A DNA stretch of 18,402 bases from Spartobacteria bacterium (GCA_025350985.1 JANXWU010000297.1:1-18402); one strand, 5' to 3'; shown: positions 1-8,285, numbered from the stretch's first letter. Program-made: numbers and translations. Notes: generated by a model from the letters alone, not told the origin.

Positions 1-469
1 TTATCTGTTCAGATACCTGAGCGTGCCAGTCATCTACGTCTTGTAAAGAACCTGCGGCAGCGTAGCCTTTTCTCTTGTAAACCCCTGCGGGTATTTCAAT
101 AGGTTCAGCGGTTGGGGCGACGTTAGAGGGAGCGTCTCCTCTTGATAATTTTAAATCACTACCTTCGGGGAGTACCTGTCCACCTATGGATGTCACTGTG
201 GCATTTGGATCGGTTGGATCGCCATAAATTTTTGTTTGGAATTGCGTCTTGTAATTATTCAACAGGTCGGCACGTTGCGCTTCGTTGCGGTAATAATTCA
301 TCCTTGCCATGTGCAAAGAGAGACTCTGTACACGATTAGCTATCTCGTCCCCACCAGCTTGTAGAGCTTTGCCTATATCCCCACCGAAGGCACTAGCTAA
401 TGGATGAAGTTCTTCTGGCGCTGTGGCGTGTGTCGCTTCTGGTGAAATTTGTTCCTGGTATTGTTGCAT
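1..469 (-). CDS. Partial phage virion-associated protein, N-terminal 156 residues
   Basis: The reading frame is open from an ATG at 469 to the window edge, so only the N-terminus is visible. The start is fixed by an AAGGAT ribosome-binding site that overlaps the stop codon of the preceding gene. The visible part begins MQQYQEQISPEATHA and is hydrophilic, with no signal peptide or membrane segment. A stretch around residues 45-75 is helical and rich in Asn, Gln and Arg; a Gly/Pro/Ala-rich segment follows. It comes directly after the gp14-like internal virion protein gene, where T7-like phages encode their larger internal (ejection) proteins. An ejection or core protein is therefore the best guess, but this rests on position only, since no motif was recognised. 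Confidence 0.7.
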   Translation of the reverse strand, partial: MQQYQEQISPEATHATAPEELHPLASAFGGDIGKALQAGGDEIANRVQSLSLHMARMNYYRNEAQRADLLNNYKTQFQTKIYGDPTDPNATVTSIGGQVLPEGSDLKLSRGDAPSNVAPTAEPIEIPAGVYKRKGYAAAGSLQDVDDWHAQVSEQI

Positions 470-477
470 TTTATCCT

Positions 478-1146
478 TTAATAGCCATTGAATGACGGCA
501 TGCCGTAGGTCTTATTGATTGTTCCTACCGTTCCAAATTGAGCGGCTGAACTTAACAATGAGGATGCTGCCCCAATATCACCGGCCATTTCAGCTTTGCT
601 GGCACCCATAGAGAACTGGTCTTTCTGTGCGCCTAGTCCCCATAGTTCTGCGTTTTTACTATTGGTGATGTTCCAAGACTTCACATTAGCGTTATACAAT
701 AAGGTTTGTTGATCCATTTGTTGCTTAGTAAACGTGTCCTTAGCTATCTCAGCACCCGTTACTGAACCGTTGATGCCTTGTGCCCCTGCTGATGCGGCCT
801 GTGCGCCTTTAATCGCCATTTGTTGACGGCTTAATTGTTTTGATTCAAGGGCTGCTTGAGTTTGTACGCTTGTTATATTCGCATCTGCTGTCTGCTTGGC
901 TATTTGTTGCTGAACTCCTGCTGCTTGGGCCTGGTAATTCAGCATGTTCTTTTGGGCTTGGCCTTGCTGATAAGCACCGTATGCCGCTACACCACCTGCT
1001 AGAGCGGTTGCACCTAAAGCAATCTCACCAAAGGTTATGCCAGCCGCTGCTGTTGTTGCTGCTGCGGCACCCGCCGCCAACCCTGCTGATCCTGCCGCTA
1101 TCGATGCTCCCGTAACTAACGTCGTTGCCGCTGCTATAAAGGACAC
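478..1146 (-). CDS. Internal virion (ejection) protein, T7 gp14-like
   Basis: A 222-residue protein. Residues 1-56 are very rich in Ala, Gly and Thr with small hydrophobic residues. From about residue 58 the protein is a Gln/Ala-rich helix (YGAYQQGQAQKNML, then QQQIAKQTADANI), and it ends in another Ala/Ser-rich segment. This glycine-alanine head plus long Gln-rich helix is typical of T7 gp14-type core proteins, which leave the capsid at infection and help form the channel for DNA across the envelope. The start is GTG at 1146, with GAGGTG upstream, overlapping the previous gene by 13 nt. The order gp13-like, gp14-like, then a further virion gene matches T7. The family call rests on composition and gene order, not on a catalytic motif. 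Confidence 0.75.
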   Translation of the reverse strand: MSFIAAATTLVTGASIAAGSAGLAAGAAAATTAAAGITFGEIALGATALAGGVAAYGAYQQGQAQKNMLNYQAQAAGVQQQIAKQTADANITSVQTQAALESKQLSRQQMAIKGAQAASAGAQGINGSVTGAEIAKDTFTKQQMDQQTLLYNANVKSWNITNSKNAELWGLGAQKDQFSMGASKAEMAGDIGAASSLLSSAAQFGTVGTINKTYGMPSFNGY

Positions 1147-2051
1147 TGAGACACCTCATAGATAAAATGTTGTTCATCATGTGTTAATTCGTCAAACGTC
1201 TTTGCGATTAACTCGCTCTCTAGTTTCTCCAGGTCTGTTTCATGCGTGGCAAACACCTCTACCCATATCGTATCCTCATGAGCATAGCCCACCCGCTTGG
1301 AGCCAGGCTTAGAAATAAGATAGTCACCACTCTTAAACCGCTTTGATCCTTCCTCCGAGAAAATAGATATATCCCCTTTCATCACAAACACAGGGTTTGA
1401 CTTCTTATGTATCTTGCCCACAACAAGCATCCCTTTGGGGATGAAGATTTCCCGCACGTACATACCTTCGGCGAAACTGTGTTTTAAAGGTAGACAATCA
1501 TCCTCACCATGCCCAGGTATTTTCTTAATCATCGACTCTAGGTTATCAATATCCTGACGGGCCAAAACGTTTGGAACATTCTTGGTAAATGAGAAATGTC
1601 TAAAAGACATGTTATCAATGCCCATTGTCTCAACCGGCCCCCACGTCGCACCTAAGAAGGTCAGCCAACGGAAAGACTCAGAATTGCGCAAATCAACATA
1701 CCCGTAAAGCGTGGGGTAGACCTCTAGTAAGTCATCGATCCACTTCTTGCAGTTCCGCACAAACGGTCGCCCGATATCTTTTATGCCATCTGTAGTTAGC
1801 ATCCATAAGAAGCCAGACGAAAAGTCACGAGGCATAACACCGAACATGGCGACGGGTTTCTCATTGTGTAAGATAGTTGTTGAGATAATCGATTTGTCAA
1901 AAGAGTTGAATGCGGCTTCTATAGGTGTTGAGCGGTCATAGCTCCACATCTCCATGGCGTCTTGTTCACGCATATTAAACCCGATATGGACACAGTCCTT
2001 GCGCTCGCTTGGTCTGATTGTACCGATTATGGGGTCTTGATAGGTCATCAT
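1134..2051 (-). CDS. T7 gp13-like GNAT-fold protein fused to a cupin-like domain
   Basis: A 305-residue, two-part protein. Residues 1-155 resemble the T7 gp13 family (acetyltransferase-like fold). Visible segments are a helix with MREQDAMEMW near 27-36, the strand pair KPVAMFGVMP near 65-74, the GFLWMLTTD strand near 80-88, and YGYVDLRNSESFRWLTFLGATW near 116-137. Residues about 190-285 read as a small cupin (RmlC-like barrel) with EIFIPKGMLVVGKIHKKSNP, then FVMKGDISIFSEEG and KRVGYAHEDTIWVEVF. From memory, relatives of the second part occur as separate small phage proteins near internal-protein genes. One His of the usual metal-binding set appears to be Lys or Ser here (HKKSN). The start ATG overlaps the tail tubular B stop as ATGA, and no clear ribosome-binding site is seen, so translation is probably coupled. 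Likely a virion core or assembly protein. Confidence 0.75.
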   Translation of the reverse strand: MMTYQDPIIGTIRPSERKDCVHIGFNMREQDAMEMWSYDRSTPIEAAFNSFDKSIISTTILHNEKPVAMFGVMPRDFSSGFLWMLTTDGIKDIGRPFVRNCKKWIDDLLEVYPTLYGYVDLRNSESFRWLTFLGATWGPVETMGIDNMSFRHFSFTKNVPNVLARQDIDNLESMIKKIPGHGEDDCLPLKHSFAEGMYVREIFIPKGMLVVGKIHKKSNPVFVMKGDISIFSEEGSKRFKSGDYLISKPGSKRVGYAHEDTIWVEVFATHETDLEKLESELIAKTFDELTHDEQHFIYEVSQCPL

Positions 2052-4864
2052 GATTGCATTGCGGGTAATCCGCTTATTTGTAATTCAGAGATTATATTTC
2101 CTATGGTCAGAGGTAAAGGGTCGCTCTGTTGAATACATATAGAGTTTTCTGTTTGTGCATTTCCACCAAGTTGAACGGCGACATTCCCTGTGAACAAAGG
2201 CGGCGCTGGTGGATCATAGTTAATACGTACCAAACTTGGTATTGGTTTCATGCTATCAAAGGATGTGCCAACATAGCCTCCGGCAGAGTTCCAAACGCCT
2301 ATGACACCTTTACCTATGTTTATTGTCCGACCCTGCATAGTCCCCGCTGGTATAGGCACAAAGGGCGTTGTAGGCTGTAATTGCGAGACATACGGAAGGC
2401 CATAGATGATCTTGTTATAATTAGCACCGCCCGTCCAGCTAATGACACCACTCTGAACGGTCGTTTGCGGTAATATAAATCCATCCGCTAGAATTGATAT
2501 CGTCTGACCATTAAGCCATGTGGCCCCTGTTATCTGTGAGACACCTGAATTGAAATAGGCGTTGTTAAAATATGCTGATCCACTAACAACCTGACATTGC
2601 GCTCTGACAACAGTTGCCGCTGCGTTAATTGTGACGGTGACAGTTAATAATTGCCATGTACCATCTCCCGTATGGGCGGTCGATTGATACGTATTTACCC
2701 CATCATAGATTGACGCATACGCACAATTTGCAGTTGAACATTTAACAAATACGCTAAATGTTACCGTGCGACTCTGCCAATAGGTATACCCATAAGCCTG
2801 ATCCATGCGCTGGTATAGAATAGGGTTTGTACCGGTTAAGAATGTAGAGGAGCTACCATTCTCAACGTTTGTCACGTTAGTAGATGTCGACACCGCCGCT
2901 GATACCTGAGAGACGGTACCCGACTGACTAAGCGTCCAATAGTCAGGCGAAAAGTTAGGGCCAAAGCTGAACGTGTCCATATTAGGATTCTGAAACGTCT
3001 GACCTAAAGCGTCATATATCCCCCCACTATCTACAAAAAATTGATCTTGTATATTTATGGTCGACATACGCTTTGGCATAAACTCAATAAACTGACCATT
3101 CGCACGGTTTACAACAAAATAAGGAACATTGTACTTATTGGTCGTATCCGCAATGGAACAGCAGGACATGAAAGCCCCGAATGTATCATGAGGCGAGAAT
3201 GTAATTACTTGCTGTTCACGTAAATACGTTAAACTAACCAGTTTACCAGATGCCATGACCATCCATACTAAACTGTCAGGATTCTGGCAATAGCACATAT
3301 CGACGATGTTATCGAATAGAAATAAATGATTAGAAAATAGGCTAATGTTTGCGCCAGTAAATGAGTCATAAATCAACTCATAACCAACATCCCTTACCAC
3401 TTTCCCTAAAGCTTGAACAAATAAAGCTCGTATTCCGATGGTTAAAGGTCGCACCTGTGTGGAACCTTCGTAACCATGGACACGTTGGTATACCGTGCTG
3501 GGGGTAAGCGGGGCTGTAACGCCAGTCGTTGACTCTATTGACCATTCGCCCCCAGAGGTAAGCGCCAGAATCGCTCGTAAAGGAATCAATGAGTTAATAG
3601 CGTTAAGCTGTCTTGATGGTAGGTTAATATTGAGGGAGTCGGAGTCTACCAGCGGATTATTTACATTAAAACTAAAATAGTTTCCTGTCTTAGTTATAAA
3701 AGAGGTTATAGGTTGGTACGTGGTATTCGCCCAACACAAACGGTCATCTGGTGAGAATTCACAGGTAGAAGGCCATCCACGATAGGTTGACCAGGCTCCC
3801 TCCGCCCAATCCGTTGTGCCGGAGTTATTGATACCGATTGTCTGAGTGACCGTACCATAAACAACCGTACTTGACTGTACCGATGTGATCGTAACCATGC
3901 CCGCCTGAATATAAGGGTCACAGGTAAGTGTAATCTCAATTGTACCAGTCGATACCGCTCCATTAACCCTAACAAGGAATGGCGGCGCATTATCGCTCAT
4001 ATCCTCAGAGCCAAAAGTGTTTACATTGTAATTACTTACAGCATTATAATAATTAAGCTGTAGCCAGGTATTCCCGCCATCGAGCGACTTCTCAACCCAA
4101 ATATCCCCTGTCCATGTTCCGTTGGTTATAAGACGCCATGTACCTCCACATGAGATTGATGCTGTAGGTACCGAGGCGGCATTATTGACGGTTTGATTAG
4201 GTACGTAATGGAATACCTCCCAGAAAGCACCTAAATGCCCCGAAACGAAAGGTGTAAATCCTGTCGCTGTAAGGGTAACGCTTTTCCCTATCGCTACCGT
4301 CTGAGAGCCTGTTAAATTGAACCCTGACGCTGTTAGCGTGTAGGAATTCACCGTATTATCCAATAACCATGGGCCATACGCATACGGATAAGCGGTAAGT
4401 TTCCAATTTGTGTCCGATATCCTTTGCAATATCTGTGGCGCTGTATTTGGATGGGCTAAGAATATTGTATCTGCGCTTTGTGTATACCCTATCTGCATGA
4501 CTTGGGCTGATGTATATGGCGAGGTGATTGAATAAGGATTGCCCCCGCTTAATATTAATGCTCCGTTCTTAATGAAACGGATATATCCATTCCCAAACTC
4601 GCATACATACGATTGAGAGGTATTAAATATAAACGGGATTATACGGACGTTCTGGACGGCTGATTGATTTGTGGTTGATTGTGCGGTAGCACAGACATAT
4701 TGAAGACCTGGACGGTTTGAGGCATTGCCATTCACATGAGCGAAGAAATTCCGCATCGTCTTACAAGCAGTCTTGTATTTAGCAAGATCCACGGAAGATA
4801 ATAGCTGCGGATCCCATTCTCCGCCTGCGAAGCTGTTATTAGGATATGCTACCGTCTGAGCCAT
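2048..4864 (-). CDS. Tail tubular protein B-like (gp12-like) tail nozzle protein
   Basis: A 938-residue tail protein. The N-terminus has the signature of this family: SFAGGEWDPQ at 11-20, DLAKYKTACKTMRNFFAHVNG near 26-46 and SNRPGLQYV at 49-57. It continues with IIPFIFNTSQSYVCEFGNGYIRF near 75-97 and YTQSADTIFLAHPN near 127-140. A beta-rich middle includes RLCWANTTYQPI near 375-386 and RDVGYELIYDSF near 491-502. The C-terminal repeat includes GATWLNGQTISILADG near 780-795 and YGLPYVSQL near 821-829. An extra beta-sandwich-like domain sits at about 622-775. In T7 the homologue forms the nozzle beneath the gp11 adaptor. ATG at 4864 is preferred to an upstream TTG at 4900, because it lies 1 nt after the previous stop and gives the usual family N-terminus. 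Confidence 0.9.
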   Translation of the reverse strand: MAQTVAYPNNSFAGGEWDPQLLSSVDLAKYKTACKTMRNFFAHVNGNASNRPGLQYVCATAQSTTNQSAVQNVRIIPFIFNTSQSYVCEFGNGYIRFIKNGALILSGGNPYSITSPYTSAQVMQIGYTQSADTIFLAHPNTAPQILQRISDTNWKLTAYPYAYGPWLLDNTVNSYTLTASGFNLTGSQTVAIGKSVTLTATGFTPFVSGHLGAFWEVFHYVPNQTVNNAASVPTASISCGGTWRLITNGTWTGDIWVEKSLDGGNTWLQLNYYNAVSNYNVNTFGSEDMSDNAPPFLVRVNGAVSTGTIEITLTCDPYIQAGMVTITSVQSSTVVYGTVTQTIGINNSGTTDWAEGAWSTYRGWPSTCEFSPDDRLCWANTTYQPITSFITKTGNYFSFNVNNPLVDSDSLNINLPSRQLNAINSLIPLRAILALTSGGEWSIESTTGVTAPLTPSTVYQRVHGYEGSTQVRPLTIGIRALFVQALGKVVRDVGYELIYDSFTGANISLFSNHLFLFDNIVDMCYCQNPDSLVWMVMASGKLVSLTYLREQQVITFSPHDTFGAFMSCCSIADTTNKYNVPYFVVNRANGQFIEFMPKRMSTINIQDQFFVDSGGIYDALGQTFQNPNMDTFSFGPNFSPDYWTLSQSGTVSQVSAAVSTSTNVTNVENGSSSTFLTGTNPILYQRMDQAYGYTYWQSRTVTFSVFVKCSTANCAYASIYDGVNTYQSTAHTGDGTWQLLTVTVTINAAATVVRAQCQVVSGSAYFNNAYFNSGVSQITGATWLNGQTISILADGFILPQTTVQSGVISWTGGANYNKIIYGLPYVSQLQPTTPFVPIPAGTMQGRTINIGKGVIGVWNSAGGYVGTSFDSMKPIPSLVRINYDPPAPPLFTGNVAVQLGGNAQTENSICIQQSDPLPLTIGNIISELQISGLPAMQS

Positions 4865-4865
4865 G

Positions 4866-5102
4866 TTATTTTTCTGTCTTTTCTTCCTCGTCAGACTCAA
4901 TTTCGGATTCTAAGAGATTCCCTCCATAGCTATAGGCATCCATGTTGCGGATCTCTATAAACACTTCAATTCTGTATTTCTCACCTATTTGACATTTCTC
5001 GTTCTTGAATATTTCTGCGGGTAGAGTGATGCTTGGGTAGACTATCTCATTCTTAGGGACTGTGGTATCGTACATCTCCTCCATCTTTTGTCCGTGTTGC
5101 AT
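4866..5102 (-). CDS. Small acidic protein of unknown function in the tail cluster
   Basis: A 78-residue protein lying between the two tail tubular genes. It has an excellent ribosome-binding site, AGGAGGACTC directly before the ATG at 5102. Residues about 20-57 look like a small beta domain (EIVYPSITLPAEIF, then CQIGEKYRIEVFIEIRNM). The last 20 residues are strongly acidic (ESEIESDEEEKTEK). Small proteins with a YPSLTL...WKVG.KY...V pattern are common in phage structural operons, and this one resembles them. I do not know their function. No membrane segment or catalytic motif is visible. Its stop lies 1 nt before the tail tubular B start, so the two are likely translated together. Confidence 0.75.
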   Translation of the reverse strand: MQHGQKMEEMYDTTVPKNEIVYPSITLPAEIFKNEKCQIGEKYRIEVFIEIRNMDAYSYGGNLLESEIESDEEEKTEK

Positions 5103-5113
5103 GAGTCCTCCTA

Positions 5114-5845
5114 TTATTGTGAAATGCTTGGGCTATTCCAGAACTGTGGACTTACAGGGCCACCACCGCCTCTTGCATCAAGAAAAGCGCTAGATTCGCT
5201 GTTTTTTTCTGTTGGGCTTTCTTCCTCGTTCATACGCATAGCGTCACTAGCAGAGTCTTGGGCTAGTTTCATTAAGGCCGCCGCTTTTGTGTCGTCATTA
5301 ATCAAAGGGGTACAGGCATAGGACGCAAGCTTTAAAGATAAGGTTCTCACAAACATATCGTCAAATTGAGTCACATCTGTAATCGGTACTGAATACTCGC
5401 CTATCGCTTGGGCCGTATTGCAAAGAATAATCTTGCTGTTGTTCACAGGATCATACCTAACCTGAAATTTTTGGCGCTGCATATTAAAACAATTCCATGA
5501 ATTGACAGAAGTATTAGGATAAATGCCAGGGAAAACGCCTACTGTTGAAGATCCTGATATGGGGGATAGAATCCTCCAAACTCTTACACAGTTGGAAGGG
5601 TATTGATAAGCATAAGACCAGTTGGTAATAATATTATAGGTAGAGTTTTGCGCTAGAGTGATATACACCGTATTAAAATCCCACGGTGCCGCGCGTAAGG
5701 TCTCTCGCACGCATGAATCCCAAAAGCTGTTTAAGATATTGGCAGCGTTCGAGTTTTCGTTTATGTCAGAGACACCAGCGACGGATATATGGCCCAAGGC
5801 CATGTTGTAGATACTTTGTTGACTTGCGACGGCTAGATTAGACAT
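5114..5845 (-). CDS. Tail tubular protein A-like (gp11-like) head-tail adaptor
   Basis: A 243-residue protein. Its N-terminus is characteristic: SIYNMALGHISVAGVSDINENSNAA near 11-35, then FWDSCVRETLRAAPWDFNTV near 41-60, YAYQYPSNCVRVWRI near 78-92, a beta-rich centre, and a helical part with MFVRTLSLKLASYACTPL. These match the T7 gp11/tail tubular A family, which forms the ring joining portal to nozzle. The C-terminus ends in a Gly-rich segment. Length is close to the usual 190-240. The ATG at 5845 is preceded by AGGAT. A perfect 10-bp hairpin lies just upstream, between this gene and the cement protein gene. Confidence 0.9.
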   Translation of the reverse strand: MSNLAVASQQSIYNMALGHISVAGVSDINENSNAANILNSFWDSCVRETLRAAPWDFNTVYITLAQNSTYNIITNWSYAYQYPSNCVRVWRILSPISGSSTVGVFPGIYPNTSVNSWNCFNMQRQKFQVRYDPVNNSKIILCNTAQAIGEYSVPITDVTQFDDMFVRTLSLKLASYACTPLINDDTKAAALMKLAQDSASDAMRMNEEESPTEKNSESSAFLDARGGGGPVSPQFWNSPSISQ

Positions 5846-5857
5846 TTTATCCTAACC

Positions 5858-5881
5858 CCCTGGGGGATTTCTCCCCCAGGG
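5858..5881 (-). other. Perfect 10-bp RNA hairpin in a gene junction
   Basis: CCCTGGGGGA at 5858-5867 and TCCCCCAGGG at 5872-5881 are perfect inverted repeats around a 4-nt loop. They lie between the cement protein stop (5889) and the tail tubular A ribosome-binding site. Neither strand has a T-run after the stem, so it does not look like an intrinsic terminator. A transcript-stability, processing or translation-insulating role is more likely. Confidence 0.8.
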
Positions 5882-5888
5882 AATAAGA

Positions 5889-6374
5889 TTACTTAATTAA
5901 TACACCTAACGTTGGATTGATAAGCTTATCAATATCCATAATCATTTCATTATTCACAATCGGGCCAGTCACAAAACTTGCACCAGCTGAATAGGAATAA
6001 TAACTCCTGCAATAACGTAACATCCCAGGAGGCAACATTATATTCACCACGGCTGGTGAAATAGGTTGACCAAGTGAATTTACAGGAGGCGCTGCACCTG
6101 CTATTTGAGCAACTAGGTTAGCGACTGTTACTGCAACAGAAGCTAACGTTACAGCATTGCTATCAAACAAGGTGTTAGGGCTTGTCTGTAACTGGATGGT
6201 AAGCGTTCCAGCCGTACCAGTTACAACACTTGTCGTAACCAAGACACGCCATAACAGTATTTCTCCTGCTTCCATAGCGTCACCTGGAGCAATAAAGTCG
6301 ATATAGGATGCAGAAGCGGCACTTGTTGATACCGTAACTGCGGAATCCATGAGTAAATTGTTATCTCGAAACAT
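5889..6374 (-). CDS. Bbp16-like capsid cement (decoration) protein
   Basis: A 161-residue, beta-rich protein encoded directly after the major capsid gene. The pattern fits the capsid cement family named after Bbp16 of Bordetella phage BPP-1: an N-terminal NNLLMDSAVTVSTSAASASYIDFI, a central strand pair ILLWRVLVTTSVV and GTLTIQLQTSPNTLFDSNA, the strands TLASVAVTVANL, and a late LPPGMLRYCRSYYSYSAGA. Cement proteins bind the outside of the capsid at symmetry axes and stabilise it. The ribosome-binding site AGGAGGA lies 6 nt upstream of the ATG at 6374. The gap to the capsid gene is 14 nt. There is no signal sequence. The assignment rests on fold-like pattern plus position. Confidence 0.8.
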   Translation of the reverse strand: MFRDNNLLMDSAVTVSTSAASASYIDFIAPGDAMEAGEILLWRVLVTTSVVTGTAGTLTIQLQTSPNTLFDSNAVTLASVAVTVANLVAQIAGAAPPVNSLGQPISPAVVNIMLPPGMLRYCRSYYSYSAGASFVTGPIVNNEMIMDIDKLINPTLGVLIK

Positions 6375-6388
6375 TGCGTCCTCCTTTC

Positions 6389-7438
6389 TTAGATCCTTGG
6401 CTCAGTCAAGGTAATTTGGTCAACACGACGTACAGGAATACCTTGGAACAGTAAACTTGGACGTGGCATTTGACGGCCTTGCACCCAGTCAGAGATTTCT
6501 AACCATGTATTGGACTTGGTTAACATCTTGACACGGAGCATAGCTCTGGTTGACTGATTCATGTAGAACACCAAGCGACTCCTGCCACTCGGAGGAATCT
6601 TGTCAATCATCATTGACATATACTTGAGGATATTCGCCGAGGTATCGGAGGAATCCGAGGTAGTATTCAATGAGTTGACATCGACGTTGCAGGTACGGAC
6701 TACATAACGCCAGTCGCGCACGCAAATGCCGCAATCCCACTTGAAATGGGTACGATACCCTTCGTAACGGCCTTGAGGAGATTGAGTATCAAGCAAGGTC
6801 TGCTTGCCTAAATCTTCCATGGTAAGACCAGCTTTACTTCCCTTGGGGAAGATGCCATGAACCGTATCCTCACCCCATCCAATAAGCCAGATTGATGTCA
6901 AAGCGTTATTGGTTGTGGTTGTTTGAGAAGCGGTTGCAGAGATAACGTTAAACTGTGGCCCACTCGTCTGCGTAGCAGAAGGCGAATAGGTGTAATACCG
7001 TGGTGCAAACCCAACAAACCGTTCAGGGTTAATCGAGGTGTCACCATAGAACATGGCTTGAGCCAAAGACTGGTTCATGCCTTCCATAACTGCTGCATCT
7101 TCAGAAGCTCTCCACTCAGGCGTGTTCCCATTTAACTGCGCCAAAGCGTAATCGATTTCTGAATAAGCCTCCAACATACCGCAACCTTCAGTTACCTGAT
7201 TAGCTTGCGATTTGATGGGTACAATACCCTGGTTCAATAAACGCCATGTAGCTGATGGAATAGAAGCTCTCAATGTCGTTTTATGACCTGTGGGCAGGTT
7301 CCCTTCGATCCACGGAACATCGTCCAGAATCTCATTATACTGATTGAGAATTTCTGCCATCCGCGCAATCCGGCCATTAGGGTCTAGGCGACGGGCTACG
7401 TCGGCTAGCGTTGGCCATGCTGATATTAATGCGCCCAT
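6389..7438 (-). CDS. Major capsid protein (BPP-1-like, HK97-fold family)
   Basis: A 349-residue protein. It begins MGALISAWPTLADVARRLDP and continues with EILNQYNEILDDVPWIEGNLPTGHKTTLRASIP near 29-61 and SATWRLLNQGI near 62-72. Later come QANQVTEGCGMLEAYSEID near 78-96, the segment MFYGDTSINPERFVGFAPRY near 129-148, and IWLIGWGEDTVHGIFPKGSKAGL near 183-205. These are the conserved blocks of the BPP-1-type major capsid family, and the length is typical. It lies between scaffold and cement genes, as expected. The ATG at 7438 has AAGGAG upstream. In a related phage such subunits form the icosahedral shell; the HK97 fold is inferred from family knowledge. Confidence 0.9.
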   Translation of the reverse strand: MGALISAWPTLADVARRLDPNGRIARMAEILNQYNEILDDVPWIEGNLPTGHKTTLRASIPSATWRLLNQGIVPIKSQANQVTEGCGMLEAYSEIDYALAQLNGNTPEWRASEDAAVMEGMNQSLAQAMFYGDTSINPERFVGFAPRYYTYSPSATQTSGPQFNVISATASQTTTTNNALTSIWLIGWGEDTVHGIFPKGSKAGLTMEDLGKQTLLDTQSPQGRYEGYRTHFKWDCGICVRDWRYVVRTCNVDVNSLNTTSDSSDTSANILKYMSMMIDKIPPSGRSRLVFYMNQSTRAMLRVKMLTKSNTWLEISDWVQGRQMPRPSLLFQGIPVRRVDQITLTEPRI

Positions 7439-7457
7439 AATTGACTCCTTAGTTTAA

Positions 7458-8228
7458 CTACTTGGTTGCCATCGAAGGATAAACATCTGCCAATGAAGCA
7501 CCTTCTATCTTGGTGCTGCCATCACCCTTTCCAGGAGCAGACTGCTTACCACTTACGAATTTACCTTCACCTATGACACGGCCCACCTTGTCCATCATTT
7601 CCAAAAAGTCCTTATCATTAGAAAAGCCAGCGGCGTTGATCTTGTCTTGCAGGACTGACTTACCACTGGCATCTTTTGGCATGAAGGTATCCCGTGCCCT
7701 TGCTACGTTCCGAAGGACATCTGGAAGTTTTGTGCCAAAATACTCTTTTGCATCTTTCTTTTGGCCTTCGAGATGTGCCTCCCATGATCTGACATGTTCT
7801 TCCTCGTTCTGCTTGACTACGCTCGTTTGAAAATCGATCAGTTTCTGCGCTTCGCTTTGGGTTAGATTCAACTCCTGAAACAACGGGACAATGGCGTCCA
7901 GTTTCTTTTGATCTAATACCAAACCATCGGCTAACTTAAACGGATCATATTTCTCTGGAGCTTTCCTAAAGTCTGCTGCTTTCGCCTTATCGATTTCTAA
8001 CTGCTTCTCAGGCGTCATTTCTTCCTCATCGGCCTCGTCCAAAAGAGACTTCAATTCCTCAGCAGGTTTCTGAGGTTTCTCTGTCACCTTGGTCTCAACA
8101 GATTTGGTTTTATCGTCAACGGCAGGCTTGGCGATATCTACGGGTTTCCCTGCATCTACCACGGGTGTGCTTGCTGTCTTAGTGTCTGGCGTTACGGGTG
8201 CTGCTGCGTCTAAAATTGGATCTGCCAT
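7458..8228 (-). CDS. Head scaffolding protein
   Basis: A 256-residue, highly charged protein without hydrophobic core segments. Residues 1-60 are a disordered Pro/Ala/Lys/Asp linker. Residues about 61-80 are very acidic (LLDEADEEEMTPEKQ). Residues 100-165 form helices (KKLDAIVPLFQELNLTQSEA, then a Glu/His/Lys-rich helix). The C-terminal third contains NVARARDTFMPKD near 174-186 and GFSNDKDFLEMMDKVGRVIGEG near 201-222. This composition and its position directly before the major capsid gene are typical of phage scaffolds, which guide capsid assembly and then leave. The ribosome-binding site GGAGGAA is adjacent to an alternative hairpin (see 8238-8285), so expression may be controlled in the leader. 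A protease function is possible, but no catalytic motif is seen. Confidence 0.8.
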   Translation of the reverse strand: MADPILDAAAPVTPDTKTASTPVVDAGKPVDIAKPAVDDKTKSVETKVTEKPQKPAEELKSLLDEADEEEMTPEKQLEIDKAKAADFRKAPEKYDPFKLADGLVLDQKKLDAIVPLFQELNLTQSEAQKLIDFQTSVVKQNEEEHVRSWEAHLEGQKKDAKEYFGTKLPDVLRNVARARDTFMPKDASGKSVLQDKINAAGFSNDKDFLEMMDKVGRVIGEGKFVSGKQSAPGKGDGSTKIEGASLADVYPSMATK

Positions 8229-8237
8229 AATTCCTCC

Positions 8238-8262
8238 CCTGGGTTAAAATAAAAAACCCAGG
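8238..8262 (-). promoter_or_regulatory. Alternative hairpin that competes with the scaffold-leader terminator
   Basis: CCTGGGTT (8238-8245) and AACCCAGG (8255-8262) can form an 8-bp stem with a 9-nt AT loop. The right-hand arm is also the second arm of the terminator at 8247-8285, so the two structures exclude each other. The stem ends directly next to the scaffold gene's GGAGGAA ribosome-binding site. This is an attenuator-like arrangement; no ligand or trigger can be seen. Confidence 0.5.
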
Positions 8263-8285
8263 TCACGACTTAGTCGTTTCCTGGG
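8247..8285 (-). terminator. Intrinsic terminator between the portal block and the scaffold/capsid block
   Basis: Read on the minus strand: a 6-bp outer stem CCCAGG/CCTGGG (8280-8285 and 8257-8262), a 2x2 internal mismatch, and a 5-bp inner stem ACGAC/GTCGT with loop TAA. The stem is followed directly by TTTTTTATTTT. It is therefore a good leftward terminator, 37 nt after the zinc-ribbon ORF and about 20 nt before the scaffold start. Transcripts from upstream must read through it to reach the capsid genes. Confidence 0.75.

Noticed and set aside
840..1115. Plus-strand ORF opposite the gp14-like gene
   Set aside because: It is the antisense of an Ala/Gly/Gln-rich coding sequence, giving an artificial Leu-rich product, with no ribosome-binding site or neighbours.
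4865..4900. TTG start at 4900 for the tail tubular B-like gene
   Set aside because: It adds a basic 12-residue extension not expected in the family and overlaps the upstream gene, while ATG 4864 follows the upstream stop by 1 nt.
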